Part shown: piece by piece, positions 32,481 to 42,582 of the stretch
Layout of the letters: each line of letters begins with the position of its first letter
Numbering within the stretch: the stretch's first letter is position 1
Assembly: GCA_963575745.1 (NCBI GenBank)
Contig: CAUYUJ010014335.1
Location: forward strand, 18,501-82,500
Reading direction: 5' to 3'
DNA from: Prorocentrum cordatum
Lineage: Eukaryota; Sar; Dinophyceae; Prorocentrales; Prorocentraceae
DNA: 64,000 nt
Translations under genes and position numbers: made by a program
The notes under the pieces: model-generated
Told to the model about the DNA's origin: nothing
The model's input: only the letters and a program-made list of their open reading frames with translations
The model's database searches: none

Positions 32481-32840
32481 GGGGCTTCCTGGGCCTCCGC
32501 AAGTATCGGTGACCCTGCTCTGACGTTTTCTCTGTGCTGCTGAATCGCGAGGACGGCATCCGCGAGCAGCAGGAATAATGATCTGAAGGACCCCTCTATG
32601 GTGCTGAGTGGCGAAGAAACTCAGGCGAAAAGATCTTTCCAGCATCCGCGAGTAGCAGCCATTTGGTTATGGAGGACCCCCTCGTGGCATTAAATTGTGA
32701 GCAAGTCTCAAGCGAAACGGCCGGTCCAGCATCCGCAAGTAGCGGCAATAATGCTCTGCATGATCCTTTATGTAGTGCTGGGTTGCGAGGAAGTCTCAGA
32801 CGAGAGCGTTCTTCCTGAGGTTCGGGCCCTCTCTGGCCAG
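32481..32840 (+). repeat. ~86-bp tandem repeat
   Basis: GCATCCGCGAG recurs at about 32556, 32643 and (as GCATCCGCAAG) 32729. Each is followed by AGCAGGAATAATG-like and GTGCTGAGTTGCGAGGAA-like segments. Confidence 0.75.
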
Positions 32841-33579
32841 GGTCTCTCAGAGTTACCTGTAAGGGAAAAACGCACGGGAGCGTTGTTCTTAGGGGTCCGG
32901 TTTCAGCGGAACCCCGACACGCTTCAGCGGGAGCCTCAATTTTACAGGAAATGCAGCCGGCGGCGTCAATGCGAGAGCGCCACAGCGGATAGGGGGTCCA
33001 CAACCATAGTTGTGTGGCAACGAGTGTTCAACCAACAACAGCAACGAACAATACAAATATTCCGTGCCGCGGGATTTCATTTTAGCCTCGCACCCAAGGG
33101 CATTGATTGAACGTTCGGCTCCCTTTTCTGATTATGTCGTCTCCTCGTGGGAAGATGTTTTCGAGCAGTATGAGTGATGATGGACCCATTCGGGGGAATT
33201 GGTATTGCCTCGTCAGTCTGGGGGCGTCTTTAATTTGGTGCATCTGCTGTTATCTACGTGTGGCAAGCGATCTGCGAAATGGCGTGAGCTGAACATTGCA
33301 TCCTCATTGTCGCTTCTCGCATGCACATCCCGCAAGCGGCACCACAGGGCACGGTTGTCGAGGGCCAGTCGTAATGTTGAGCGTGCCTCCAGCATTATTC
33401 AGTTGCCCTCTCCAGGGGGCGAGGCATGGTAGGGCCTGGGACTGGAGGCGAGCATGGGCCCCGACAACCCCCAGGGCAAGGTCTTCCTCGAGGCGCGGGC
33501 AGCGCGCGGCGCCAGGGAGGATCAGGAATCTGTTAGAAAGGTGTTCGGGACAGGCGAGGACTACCAGTCTGGAACATAT
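32841..33579. other. Unassigned spacer
   Basis: No domain or repeat partner recognised. Short ORFs only. Confidence 0.4.
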
Positions 33580-33706
33580 CCCTATCCCTAAGCTGGGCAT
33601 CGCCTCATCACAGTGCCAATCTTAGGGGTTCCCTTATGTTTTGAGGGCGCATCCCTAAGATTGTCATCGCCTTTTGGCATGTCAATCTTAGGGATAGGGA
33701 TAAGTT
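33580..33706. mobile_element. Short fold-back element Y
   Basis: CCCTATCCCTAAG on the left is the complement of CTTAGGGATAGGG on the right. Two further ATCTTAGGG/CCTAAGAT pairs lie inside. Confidence 0.6.
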
Positions 33707-33924
33707 CGACGCTGGTAAGAGGAGGCGGAGGCGGAGGAGGGAGACTCTGCCCAGGAGCCTGCTTTTCGCAACCGAGGGGAAATCGGCGATGCATCGCCGA
33801 CTCCAGCTCGGTGTTCTCCGCCTTCAGGATGTCGGCCCTTCTGTTCTTCATCCGTGAGGAATGTGCTTGTGGACATCATGGCTGCGGTCGTCCCGGAGGG
33901 ATACGTAACAAACAGGAACAAAGT
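33707..33924. other. Unassigned spacer
   Basis: No feature recognised. Confidence 0.35.
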
Positions 33925-34050
33925 TTCGGTGATCCCCCGGAAAAAAAGATGGGAAATATTGGAAGCGGACGGGAAGACGAGAATCCAGTACATACGAAAC
34001 AATATGGGGGATTCTGGGAATTGTGTCTGTTTGTTTGTGTGTCCCCAGCG
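33925..34050 (+). repeat. Dispersed repeat family F, copy 1
   Basis: GATCCCCCGGAAAAAAAGAT, then GGAAATATTGGAAG, ATACGAAACAATATGGGGGA and a TTGTTTGTGTGTCCCCAG tail. Close match to 57455-57590; partial matches at 34316 and 38960. Confidence 0.8.
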
Positions 34051-34315
34051 GGGCTGGCCGCGCCACTCGCTCCGGGTGTGACCCGTCCCCCTGAGCGGCC
34101 CTCGCCCCTTCTCTCCTTCGGCCTCCCTCCCTGTCTCCTCCCATTTTCCTGCATGGTGCCACAATTCGTTTCAACGGTATCCCTAATGTGATTGCTCTTC
34201 CGCCGGCGCAGTTACTTTGCGTAGCCGCCGACGCAAAAAGTTTGTGCGCCCCTGGGCCTTGTGAGCAATCACGTTTCCCGGATCTCATGACCTTCCGCCC
34301 TCGTCTATCAGGAGA
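34051..34315. other. Unassigned spacer
   Basis: No feature recognised. Confidence 0.35.
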
Positions 34316-34425
34316 GGAACAAACACACAGACACTATCAATCCTCGATTTCTCAGAAAATATGGGAAAATATGGGGAGTAGTTTTATTTGTGTGCATTTA
34401 TTTGTGTGTCCTGGGGCCCCTTCAG
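34316..34425 (+). repeat. Dispersed repeat family F, copy 2
   Basis: AACAAACACACAGACACTAT, AATATGGGAAAATATGGGGA and TTTATTTGTGTGTCCTGGGG. The two ends (ACACACAGACAC and TTTGTGTGTCC) are partly complementary. Confidence 0.7.
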
Positions 34426-34711
34426 TCGAGCACGTCCCCTTGTCCCTCGCCTCGTCCGACCACACGCCTGGGGGCCATGATGCGCGCCCCGCCGTCCTTC
34501 GCCCTGGCCCCCACGTCTTCGGCGCACCCGCTGTACAGTCAGCGCGCCGAGTGAGAGGACGCGCGCATTCGTGTGGAGTGCCCCTTGTGCTCTTGCCTCC
34601 TGCGGCCCGTCCTGTGCCGTTTCAACGGGTCGCCCGCCGCCCCGAAAAGTCAAACTTCGGTCACCAAGGGTCTTCCGTCCCTACCACCCCTCCTAAATAC
34701 ACGTTTTGGGT
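34426..34711. other. Unassigned spacer
   Basis: No feature recognised. Confidence 0.35.
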
Positions 34712-34830
34712 GTAGATGGTGTCGGAGGAGCGCGCCGCATCGTCTGTGTATCGGCGATGTAGTTGGACTGGGAGCCCAGAGTTGTCCATTCCGACGTCGC
34801 TAATGCATCGGCGGTGTGGATTGACAGTTC
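34712..34830. mobile_element. Family C element, decayed copy
   Basis: GTAGATGGTGTCGGAGGAGC and CGCGCCGCATCG, with TCGGCGATG and AATGCATCGG motifs, match the left part and core of family C. No clear right end. Confidence 0.6.
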
Positions 34831-35714
34831 TAGCCCGAGTTGCTCCAGCCCCATTGTTGCGGCTTCTATTCATGCACTCAGGTCACCTTCAGGACCTCGA
34901 GTATCGTCGTTTTCGCGCTCGACTGAGGAGACTGCGTTCCTCAAGGGGGTAGGGGGCGCTGGAGACTTGGCAGCTTAGCTGCACATCCGAAGCACGGGCA
35001 GAGGAACATGAGATCGAGAGCGGCCGACGGCCTCCTGCACACTTTTCGCTCCCTATTGTTCAGCTATGCCTCCGTTTCCGTTCCTCGTTCTCCGTGTATG
35101 GATCCGCCCTTCATCCGATGTTGTCAGATTTTGAATTGCGAGAGCCGGCAAGATTCAGGAACCCAGCAGAGGCCAATCAATATGTGCCATGTTGAGTCCA
35201 GGGGTGCATCATCGGCGATTGACGGTTCGCTGCAGGGCGAAACAGGGTTAGGAACGGCAGTCGTATGTGTATATATGTATGTATAATGAGGGAGGTGGGG
35301 GTGCAATTACGCGGTTTGCAATTTCCACGGGAATCGAATCTGATGTAGTGCAGTGACAACGTAGTGTTGGGCAACAGTTACAATTCAACATTTCATGTTG
35401 GCCAGTGGCATGTCATCGACGTATTATTTATGATGCGAGTACCATCTGTCGTCAATCAGGTCATACATACAATCGGTGATCACACTTAGGCGGGTAAAGC
35501 ATACACGTCTTCCGTATGAGCGGGCGTCCCAGACATGGAATGGGATCGCGCATTGTGCACAGTGTTGCGAGATTTGATTTGGTCTTGGTGGTCATTGTGA
35601 CAGTTGCGCCAGTGACGATAGTAACGGTGATGGTGCCCGTGATGATGATAAAAGCAGAGCTCGGCCTAAACGATGTGCTCGCGATGGTGTCGAGCGGTGT
35701 CGTTTTGATATCGA
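34831..35714. other. Unassigned spacer
   Basis: Unique-looking and AT-richer in the middle (35260-35460). Short ORFs without motifs. Confidence 0.4.
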
Positions 35715-35912
35715 GGTGCAGCAATGGCGGGAGGATAGCACAACGTGGGACGTAGAAACCATAACGAAAACAGGGAATTCAGAGGAGCAAGAGGTGTCGA
35801 CACCGCTACCTTTGCTTCATTTCTGCCCTTTGTGGGCCGCCTGGGAGGCCCTCGTTGCCACTGTTGGATTCGCCTCGAAGTTCTGGTCAGAAAGCACCCT
35901 CGGAGATGTCCT
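35715..35912 (+). repeat. Repeated segment family W, copy 1 (open reading frame)
   Basis: The + frame from 35716 is open for 66 codons and ends TGA at 35916. It contains WREDSTTWDVE, a GNSEEQEVSTPLPLLHF stretch and WEALVATVGFASKFWSES. Copies at 38490-38690 and 39090-39290 share SEE..E, P..SF, EAL.AT.GFASK.WSE or their DNA equivalent. This may be an exon or TE-protein fragment that was copied. No known domain is recognised and no start or splice context is convincing. Confidence 0.5.
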
Positions 35913-36329
35913 GTGAGTAGCTGTATCCGTAATCTGTGGTTTCCACAGTCTTGGGTCCCAAGGTTCCAAGGTATCGCAGGCGCAATGCTGCTTCGAGTAT
36001 CGAGCGGTGTTCCCTCGCATTCCCTCCTCGACAGCGGGTGGGTGGAAGTCCAACCTATCTTGAGCGGCCTCTTTCTTCATGCTTTTGCTCACGTCTTCCG
36101 ACCGATGGGCACTTGTGCGCCGCCTCAGTACCGCAGCTTCAGTCCCACTGGCGGACGCCGCGTCGTAGCTGTCTCACTTGTAGTCGTTGTCGTACGTGTC
36201 GCCTGCGTTGCGACGTCCGCAGTCGTAGCTATGTTTTATGCACCGCCTGGACCGAATATGCACCGTCGGCGTCGCACCGCGCTGCTCAGAGCAAGCTGCC
36301 TCTGGCAGCCGTTTGGGGTGGGATTTCGC
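35913..36329. other. Unassigned spacer
   Basis: No feature recognised. Confidence 0.35.
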
Positions 36330-36450
36330 CGGCGCGCGCGCGGGGCCACGCGTGCGCCCCAGCGGGGCCACGCGCGCGCGCCAGCAGGGCCGCGCGTGCG
36401 TGCCAGCGGGGCCACGCGTGCTTGCTAGCGGGGCCGCGCGCGCGTGCCAT
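36330..36450 (+). repeat. ~20-bp CCAGCGGGGCCACGCGTGCG minisatellite
   Basis: Five or six units of about 20 bp. The ORF translation (GATRAC-like) is a repeat artefact. Confidence 0.85.
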
Positions 36451-36815
36451 AGCGACCGTCCATTCGGGTCATGTTCGATACGAACTCTGCGGCTTAGGTG
36501 CTGTCAGGCTGCCTAGCTACTGTGCAGCAGCGCGCGTGGCACGAGCCAGCCCCCCCCCCCCCCTGCAGGTTGGCGGGGTGGCCCCCTCACGCCAGGGGGG
36601 CGTGGCGGGGTTCTTCCTACATCGTCGGATGGATCGGCTTCCGCGCTGTCCTGCTGCGCCCAGCCTCCAAGGATTCCCGCGCGGCGAGCAGTCAGGGGCG
36701 AGCTCGCCCCACATCGTTGCTTGTTGTGCGAGTCGGGTTTGCAGGAGTCGGGCGCATCCCATCCGAACGAGCAGCCTTGCGTGAATAATTGCTCGGGGAC
36801 GAGTTGCGGGGGCTA
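36451..36815. other. Unassigned spacer
   Basis: Contains a run of Cs at about 36549-36562. No gene recognised. Confidence 0.4.
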
Positions 36816-36988
36816 CAGTCAACCCGCATAGTAAGGATGGGCAACCTCCACAAGGGTACCCTTGCATCCTTGCCTCCTCGGTCCATCCTTCGCCGCTTTC
36901 GCTGGCCGCGCCCCGCTCGAGAAGCTTCGAAATGGGCATCCAAGGCCCTTGCATCCTTATCGCGCATCCTTACTATACGGGTTGACTG
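36816..36988. mobile_element. Family B inverted-repeat element, intact copy
   Basis: The ends CAGTCAACCCGCATAGTAAG and CTTACTATACGGGTTGACTG differ at one position as inverted repeats. The interior contains GGGTACCCTTGCATCCTTGC and CGCTTTCGCTGGCCGCGCCC. It is 173 bp. Other copies: 53270, the fragment at 15606, and a split copy at 46540/49444. Confidence 0.9.
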
Positions 36989-37215
36989 TTGGCGGAGGAA
37001 GTGGCTGGTGTGGAATCAGGGATGCCAAGACACTGCAGCGCGCCGCGGTCTCGTCCGACCCAGCGAAGAAGGTTGCCCCGGAGGAAGAAACGGCATCGCA
37101 GTGTCCCTCAGTGCAGCACCATGCCTCGCGCTCGCGTGGGCTCGACCGCTGGGGCTGGCGCAGGCGCGTGGCGGGATCCAGAGCCCACAGTTCGAGGGAC
37201 TGCACAAGGATAAGC
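36989..37215. other. Unassigned spacer
   Basis: No feature recognised. Confidence 0.35.
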
Positions 37216-37290
37216 TTTCGGAGATCCCTTCCCTGGCGCGCTTCGCGCGCGTCAGGGGCGGCGCCAGAAGCGCCGCAAGAGGGGGTCCGG
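37216..37290. repeat. Family J palindromic core, copy 3
   Basis: GGCGCGCTTCGCGCGCGTCA and GGCGGCGCCAGAAGCGCCGC parallel the double-hairpin core at 20.85 and 53.14 kb. Confidence 0.6.
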
Positions 37291-37649
37291 TGCCGAAGTT
37301 CGGAGGCGACGATAGGGCCGAGTGGCCCAGGGGCGGGCATCACACGTATTCGTTGGGGAGCTTTGCTGAAGACATGTACCATCGACGCCCCAGGATGGAG
37401 GTATTGCCCCGCCCCCCCCCTGGGCTATTCGCCCCCGTCGTCGCCTCCGAGAAATCCGATCAGGCGACCGGAGTCTTATGCTTGTGTTTTGGTGGTGTCC
37501 CGGCGCCAGCACCAGCGCCAGCGCTGGAGTCCAAAAGCAGAGGTCCAGGACTACCGCAAGACACAAAAAGAGAAGGCTCCTTGTGGTCCACGCATCTGCG
37601 CCTCCTGGTCTGACCCCCTCCAGCCTTTCTCACTCCTCGGCGGCCGCAA
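37291..37649. other. Unassigned spacer
   Basis: No feature recognised. Confidence 0.35.
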
Positions 37650-37812
37650 TCAGGCCAGACGAAGGTAGGATAGAGAAAGGCAGGGGTTACGAACGCCGTT
37701 TGGCTCATCCCTCGATGCTTGGGCGCCTCCTGGCGCCAGAAGGCGCCAGCCAGACCAGCTACGCGAGCCGACGATCTGCCCTGCCCTTTGCTGCCCTGCC
37801 CCCTCGCCCCCC
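37650..37812. mobile_element. Family Z element, copy 2
   Basis: AGGCCAGACGAAGGTAGGAT at the left, TCATCCCTCGATGCTTGGGC, GGCGCCAGAAGGCGCCAG and CAGCTACGCGAGCCGA inside, and CCCTTTGCTGCCCTGCCCC at the right. Collinear with 22235-22445. Confidence 0.7.
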
Positions 37813-38204
37813 CCAACCTACAGGAAGCCGCCTCGGGCGCCCGGCCCCTCCACCTCCGAGCAGGCTCGGAAGCCCCCCGGCCTCCCGACGACGTGTTCCG
37901 AGCCGCCCCCGGGAGGCACAGGCCGCCTCTCGGACGGCGCGGGAGCCCCCGCGGGCTTCCCGAGGAGGCCCTCGCCTTCTCGCCCTCCCCCCCCCCTCGC
38001 TCGCCGCCGAGGGAAGGAAGCTCCTCCTCCTCCTCCTCCTCCTCCTCCTCCTCCTCCTCCTCCTCCTCCTCCTCCTCCTCCTGGAGGCGGGGGCACCGGC
38101 GGGCCCCTCGGCCGGGGGTCGCGGCCGCGTCCCGAGCCGCTGCTGCGGAGGGAGTGTTTTTTTTGTAAACGGGCTGGCGGCGAAGGGCAGCAAGTGCGAG
38201 GTCG
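37813..38204. repeat. GC-rich spacer with (TCC)n tract
   Basis: The (CTC)n run lies at 38022-38082. The flanks are GC-rich and unassigned. Confidence 0.75.
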
Positions 38205-38350
38205 GGGCTGAACCTGAGCGGTGCTTTTGGGCGATGTCGTGGGCCGTTTTCGATTCGACTTCGTTTTGCGGTGAAGGCGGACTCGAGACAAGAGCGAGGG
38301 ACAACGAAAACAACACGAACACGAGAAACACCGTTTCGGTTCAGCCCTGG
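38205..38350. mobile_element. Family G inverted-repeat element, copy 1
   Basis: The ends GGGGCTGAACCTGAGCGGTG and CACCGTTTCGGTTCAGCCCT are complementary over most positions. The interior has GGCGATGTCGTGGGCCGTTT and ACACGAACACGAGAAACACC. Also at 40831 and 45890. Confidence 0.85.
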
Positions 38351-38489
38351 TAATCTCTCCCGCCCAGAGTTCTGATGGTGCATCGGAATCTGGTCGCCCC
38401 GATGTATCACGCACTCGTGCGAGGTAAGAGCCCCGTCGCCCTATACTCGCTCGTAGAGGCCCCTTAGCTGCCACTCTGTTTACTAACAC
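38351..38489. other. Unassigned spacer
   Basis: No feature recognised. Confidence 0.35.
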
Positions 38490-38690
38490 CCCGTTTGCAG
38501 GGGCTTGGGTGTCATGGCCCCCCATGGGGGATACGGATCCTGAGGGAAGCTCCGAGGAAGAAGAGGTATTCATGCTGCTACCCCCTGCCTCATTTTCCCC
38601 TTTTTGGGCCTCCTTGGAGGCCCTCGCCGCCACTGCCGGCTTCGCCTCGAAATCCTGGTCAGAACGCGCCCCAGGAGAGGTCCGGGGGGG
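38490..38690 (+). repeat. Repeated segment family W, copy 2
   Basis: CCGTTTGCAG at about 38492-38501 could be a 3' splice site. The + frame then reads MSWPPMGDTDPEGSSEEEEV followed by PPASFSPFWASLEALAATAG and FASKSWSE. It is similar at peptide level to copy 1. Status as exon or TE remnant is unknown. Confidence 0.45.
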
Positions 38691-38959
38691 CATCGGTATC
38701 GGCACCTCTTGGTCGCCACGGGGGGAGCGGGTCCTGAGGGAGACGGGTCCTCAGGTTTTTCGCCGCGTTCGGGCCCTCGGGGCCTTCCGCGCACCGCCCA
38801 CCGAACCATCCCAACCCAGCCCAAAGGCCCCGAGCTGCCCTTCATAGCCAGTGGAGGAGGGGGGGGGGCAGGAACACTGAAAGCACACGTGTGAAGCCCG
38901 TACCCCCCCCCAATCCGAAATTTGGCTCCTCGGGTTGGGTTGTGGTGGTCTGGGAGGTA
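38691..38959. other. Unassigned spacer
   Basis: No feature recognised. Confidence 0.35.
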
Positions 38960-39050
38960 GTCCTTCCGGAGGCAAAGACACACACACAGACACGATGAAT
39001 CCTCGACTCCCAGGAACACATGGGAAAATGTTGGAAGTTGGGGGGAGGAG
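38960..39050 (+). repeat. Dispersed repeat family F, partial copy
   Basis: AAGACACACACACAGACACG, ATGAATCCTCGACTCCCAGG and ACACATGGGAAAATGTTGGA resemble the left half of copy 2. Confidence 0.6.
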
Positions 39051-39089
39051 AGGCCGCGGTTTGTGGACTGTTGTCGTTGTGACTCCGAC

Positions 39090-39290
39090 TTGCAGCCGTG
39101 GCGGGAGGAGAACACAGCGCAGGACAACGACAGCTCATGACGGACACGGGACATTCAGAGGAGCCAGAGGCTTGGATACCGCTACCCCTTGCTTCGTTTT
39201 CGCGTTGTCGCCTCGTTGAGGCTCCCGGGATGCCTTCGTCTCGGGCGCTGGCTTCGCCTCGAAGTTCTGGTCAGAACGCACCCCCGCAGA
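39090..39290 (+). repeat. Repeated segment family W, copy 3
   Basis: GCAGCCGTGGCGGGAGGAGA, ACATTCAGAGGAGCCAGAGG and GCTTCGCCTCGAAGTTCTGG align with copy 1 from 35715 onward. Frameshifts disrupt the reading frame, which suggests a decayed copy. Confidence 0.55.
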
Positions 39291-39307
39291 GTTGTGGAGG
39301 GTGAGCA

Positions 39308-39380
39308 ATGGACAGGAAGCATGTTGCCAAATAGTTTCCAAGTGTCTAAAACATGTGTTAAACATGTTTTAAACATGTAA
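39308..39380 (+). mobile_element. Family V element, left half (interrupted)
   Basis: GTTGCCAAATAGTTTCCAAG plus repeated AACATGT motifs match the left part of the intact copy at 41098. The right half is found only after the 77-bp array, at 40619. Confidence 0.7.
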
Positions 39381-39456
39381 AAGCCATATCAACATTAGCC
39401 TGTCGAATGACCCAACCATATGCAGTTGTGAGTACCGCAGTTGTGAATAGAATCCT
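39381..39456. other. Short spacer
   Basis: Between the left V half and the first 77-bp unit. Confidence 0.3.
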
Positions 39457-40505
39457 CGGTGGAGCTCCTTATGGGGCCACGAACTGTGTGAGGGGCCTGC
39501 CACAGTGGTGGTGGTGGGGAACCGCATGCGGGCACCCCCACTCGGGCCTTCGGTGGAGCTCCCTATGGGGCCACGAAGCGCTGCCCTGGGTGGGGGAACC
39601 GCATGCGGGCACCGCCACTGGGGCCTACGGTGGAGCTCCCTAAGGGGCCACGAAACGCTGCCCTAGGTGGGGGAACGGGCAACCCCCACTGGGGCCTTCG
39701 GTGGAGCTCCTTGTGGGGCCATGGAACGCTGCCCTGGGCGGGGGAACCGCATGCGGGCACCCCCATTTGGGCCTTCGGTGGAGCTCCCATGGGGCCACGA
39801 AGCGCTGCCCTGGGTGGGGGAACCGCATGCGGGCACCCCCACTGCGGCCTTCGGTGGAGCTCCCCATGGGGCTACGAAGCGTTGCGCTGGGTGGGGGAAC
39901 CGCATGCGCGCACCCCCACTGGTGCCTGCGGTGGAGCTCCCTGTGGGGCCAAGAAACGTTGCCCTGGGTGGGGGAACCGCATGCGGGCACCCCCACTGGG
40001 GCCTGCGGTGGAGCTCCCTGCAGGGCCACGAAACGTTGCCTTGGGTGGGGGAACCGCATGCGGGCACCCCCACTGGGGCCTGCGGTGGAGCTCCCTGTGG
40101 GGCCACGAAACGCTGCCCTGGGTGGGGAGCACCGCATGCGGGCACCCCCAGTGGGGCCTGCGGTGAAGCTCCCTGTGGGGCCACGAAACGCTGCCCTGGG
40201 CGGGGGAACCGCATGCGGGCACCCCCACTGGGGCCTGCGGTGGAGCTCCCTGTGGGGCCACGAAGCGCTGCCGTGGGTGGGGGAACCGCATGCGGGCACC
40301 CCAGTGGGGCCTTCGGTGGAGCTCCCATGGGGCCACGAAACGCTGCCCTTGGTGGGGGAACCGCATGCGGGCACCCCCAATGGGGCCTTCGGTGGAGCTC
40401 CCTATGGGGCCACGGAACGCTGCCCTGGGCGGGGGAACCGCATGCGGGCACCCCCATTTCGGCCTTCGGTGGAGCTCCCTATGGGGCTACGAAACGAAGC
40501 AAGGA
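39457..40505 (+). repeat. 77-bp minisatellite array, 14 copies
   Basis: The unit GGAGCTCCCTATGGGGCCAC, GAAACGCTGCCCTGGGTGGG, GGAACCGCATGCGGGCACCC, CCACTGGGGCCTGCGGT starts at about 39461, 39555, 39632, 39703, 39780, 39856, 39933, 40010, 40087, 40164, 40241, 40316, 40392 and 40469. Most spacings are 76-77 bp. Copies are highly similar, so the array is young or homogenised. Long ORFs in all six frames (up to 357 codons) arise because the unit lacks stops. Confidence 0.95.
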
Positions 40506-40618
40506 GGGGGAGGGAGGAGGAGGGGGGGTGGGGAGGAGGGGGGAGGGGGAGGAGGAGGAAGGAGGAAGGTGGGACGCGGGGCGCTGTCTCTTCAAAACGA
40601 GGACCCAACCCCACAGGA
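40506..40618. repeat. GGAGG purine tract and spacer
   Basis: GGGAGGAGG repeats at about 40505-40565, then unassigned sequence. Confidence 0.7.
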
Positions 40619-40735
40619 TGGTTGGGAAAACCAGGTTTAGAACATGTTTCCTATATTTCAAACACATTTTAAATTCAAGGATAGGAATGTTAGGGTTTCC
40701 ATTGTCGTGGCATCCAGAACCGCAGAGGGCGGGGG
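40619..40735 (+). mobile_element. Family V element, right half (interrupted)
   Basis: TTTAGAACATGTTTCC, TTTCAAACACATTTTAAATT and TTTCCATTGTCGTGGCATCC match the right half of 41098-41255. Confidence 0.7.
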
Positions 40736-40830
40736 AGTAGCGGCATCGGTACCTTCTGGTTCCCCAGCCGCCGCACAGAATCGGCGCGCTCCGTCGCCAC
40801 ATCGGGCGGCCTCGGCTCCACGTTAGCACC

Positions 40831-40975
40831 AGGGCCGGACCTGAGCTGTGCTTTCGGGCGATGTCGTGGGCCGCCTTCGTTTCGAGCTCGTTCTGCGGTG
40901 GAGGCGGATGGAGGACACAACGAGGGAAAACGAACACAGAACGAAAACGAAAAGCACCGCTTAGGTTCAGCCCTG
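40831..40975. mobile_element. Family G inverted-repeat element, copy 2
   Basis: CGGACCTGAGCTGTGCTTTC on the left, GGCGATGTCGTGGGCCGCCT inside and AGCACCGCTTAGGTTCAGCC on the right match copy 1. Confidence 0.85.
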
Positions 40976-41097
40976 ATGTACACCCCGATGCGTGGATCGT
41001 GTGCCCACGCGCCAGATCCACGGGTCCCTGGTCCATGATGGCGTGCGCCCGGCCGAAGGGCTCCACGGGTAGTCTTGTGGAAGTAGATTAATGGAGA

Positions 41098-41255
41098 CAC
41101 GTTGCCAAATCATTTCGAGATGCATGAAGCATGTTTCAAACATGGTTTGAAGATGTACAAGTATGTTCGAAACGTTTTTAGAACATGGTTTACACATTTT
41201 ACACACATTGATGGGATTGTCAGAGTGTCCATTGTCATGGCATCCACAAGAGTAG
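41098..41255 (+). mobile_element. Family V element, uninterrupted copy
   Basis: GTTGCCAAATCATTTCGAGA, repeated ACATGGTTT motifs and GTGTCCATTGTCATGGCATC run continuously here. The same left and right parts are split by the 77-bp array at 39.4-40.6 kb. Confidence 0.75.
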
Positions 41256-41744
41256 TCCAGGGGGGGGGGCGATCGCCTCTCCGAGTCCCACCGCGGAGCC
41301 TCGGCCAGCCCCTCACGTTCTCCTTGAACCTTCTCGTTCTCCTCGTGCCTCCTCCCGCTGCTCGTTCTAACGTCGCGCGCCCAGCCCGCTCGGCGGATGG
41401 TGATCGTGCATCTCGGTCGTGGTCCTGGATGTTCCCATTCCCGTTGGTATTGCCGCCGCATTCGTTTGGGCAGCACCAAAGGGTGGAGGCTTGGCAGAGG
41501 GATCGGGAATCAGCGAAAGATGATCGAGGGCCTCGCTCTGGGCGCGAATGTCGGTCCTCGCCTAAGATCCGTTCTCTTCAGTGATCGCCAGCTGTAATGA
41601 CGCATGCTTCCCCGCATGCGCACATATTCACTCACGTCGTCGCCTTGCACGAGGGGCGGGATGGGACGGGGTGGGCCCCCGCCGAAGCGGCAGCGTCTCG
41701 CGCCTCTGCGCGAGTGGGTTCGCTGCGCCTCCGCTCGCTTGCTG
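41256..41744. other. Unassigned spacer
   Basis: No gene or repeat partner recognised. Confidence 0.4.
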
Positions 41745-41905
41745 TAAGTCGGGCCTGTCCCTCTACAGGAGGACTATTCAAAAATAGTCCCAAAGCAGTC
41801 TGGGGACGATTTGTTTTGAGTGTTTTTGACAATTGCCAGGTTTCATTTTGATTATTCTTAAGTTTTCGTCCAAAGTCCGCCTGTAGGGCGACGCGCCCGA
41901 CTTAA
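41745..41905 (+). mobile_element. Family A MITE-like element, copy 8
   Basis: TAAGTCGGGCCTGTCCCTCT on the left and GTAGGGCGACGCGCCCGACTTA (positions 41883-41904) on the right. Internal AGTCTGGGGACGATTTGTTT and TTCGTCCAAAGTCCGCCTGT match the family consensus closely. Confidence 0.93.
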
Positions 41906-42009
41906 GGCCTGCTCCTCCGCGACCTCCGGCCATCGCCCGCCCCGCCCCGAGCTCCCCCCCCAGATCGACAGCATCGCTTACGAGGTCTCAGGCCGCGAGC
42001 GCGCTCCCT
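41906..42009. other. Short spacer
   Basis: No feature recognised. Confidence 0.3.
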
Positions 42010-42147
42010 GATAGGCCCGTTCCCCACCACCACAACCAAAAGTTGGAGGATGAGGGGGTCCTCCTCCTCCTCCTCCTCCTCCTCCTCCTCCTTCGCCCCC
42101 CCCCCACCCAACTTGTGATGGTGGTGGTGGAAAACAGACCCATCACT
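42010..42147. mobile_element. Family P inverted-repeat element with (TCC)n core, copy 2
   Basis: GATAGGCCCGTTCCCCACCA and AACCAAAAGTTGGAGG face CCAACTTGTGATGGTGGTGG and GGAAAACAGACCCATCAC. The centre is (CTC)n of about 40 bp, much shorter than in copy 1. Confidence 0.8.
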
Positions 42148-42582
42148 CACTGGCCACTGCAGGAGGGGAAGGAAGACCCAGACCTCCGACAGCCCGCTGG
42201 CGTCGGGTCGCCAAGCCCCGGGGGGGGCCCTCGGCCCCGGATCCCCAGGGCCAGCCCCTCTGTGCCCCGGCCGTCCTCTCGGGCGCCCCGGGGCCCGGCA
42301 GCGGCGCCGCGGGGGCCGAGAGCGTCGAGAAGTGTCAGGCGCGAGCCAGCTCGAGTCGCCAGAGGGCCGGGAGCGTCTGCGGACCATGGCCACGATGTCG
42401 CGTGATCTTGTCGATGCCGGTCTTGGTCATGGTCCATGTCGGCTTTCGCCGATTCGCGAGGATGACCCACGAATTGACGCTGGCCAAGATCGACGTTGAT
42501 GAAGATCGCCACGACGTTCCCGCGTCCAGTCACGTCATGGTCCCCATCTTCACCTCCAAGTCTAGGTTTCCCACATGGTGTT
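42148..42582. other. Unassigned spacer
   Basis: No gene recognised. Confidence 0.4.

Noticed and set aside
39457-40505. CRISPR-like array
   Set aside because: The repeats are directly adjacent with no unique spacers, in a eukaryotic setting. It is a minisatellite.
39640-40740. Repeat proteins of 240-357 residues on both strands
   Set aside because: The 77-bp unit has no stops in several frames, and the period is not a multiple of three. All are translations of one satellite.
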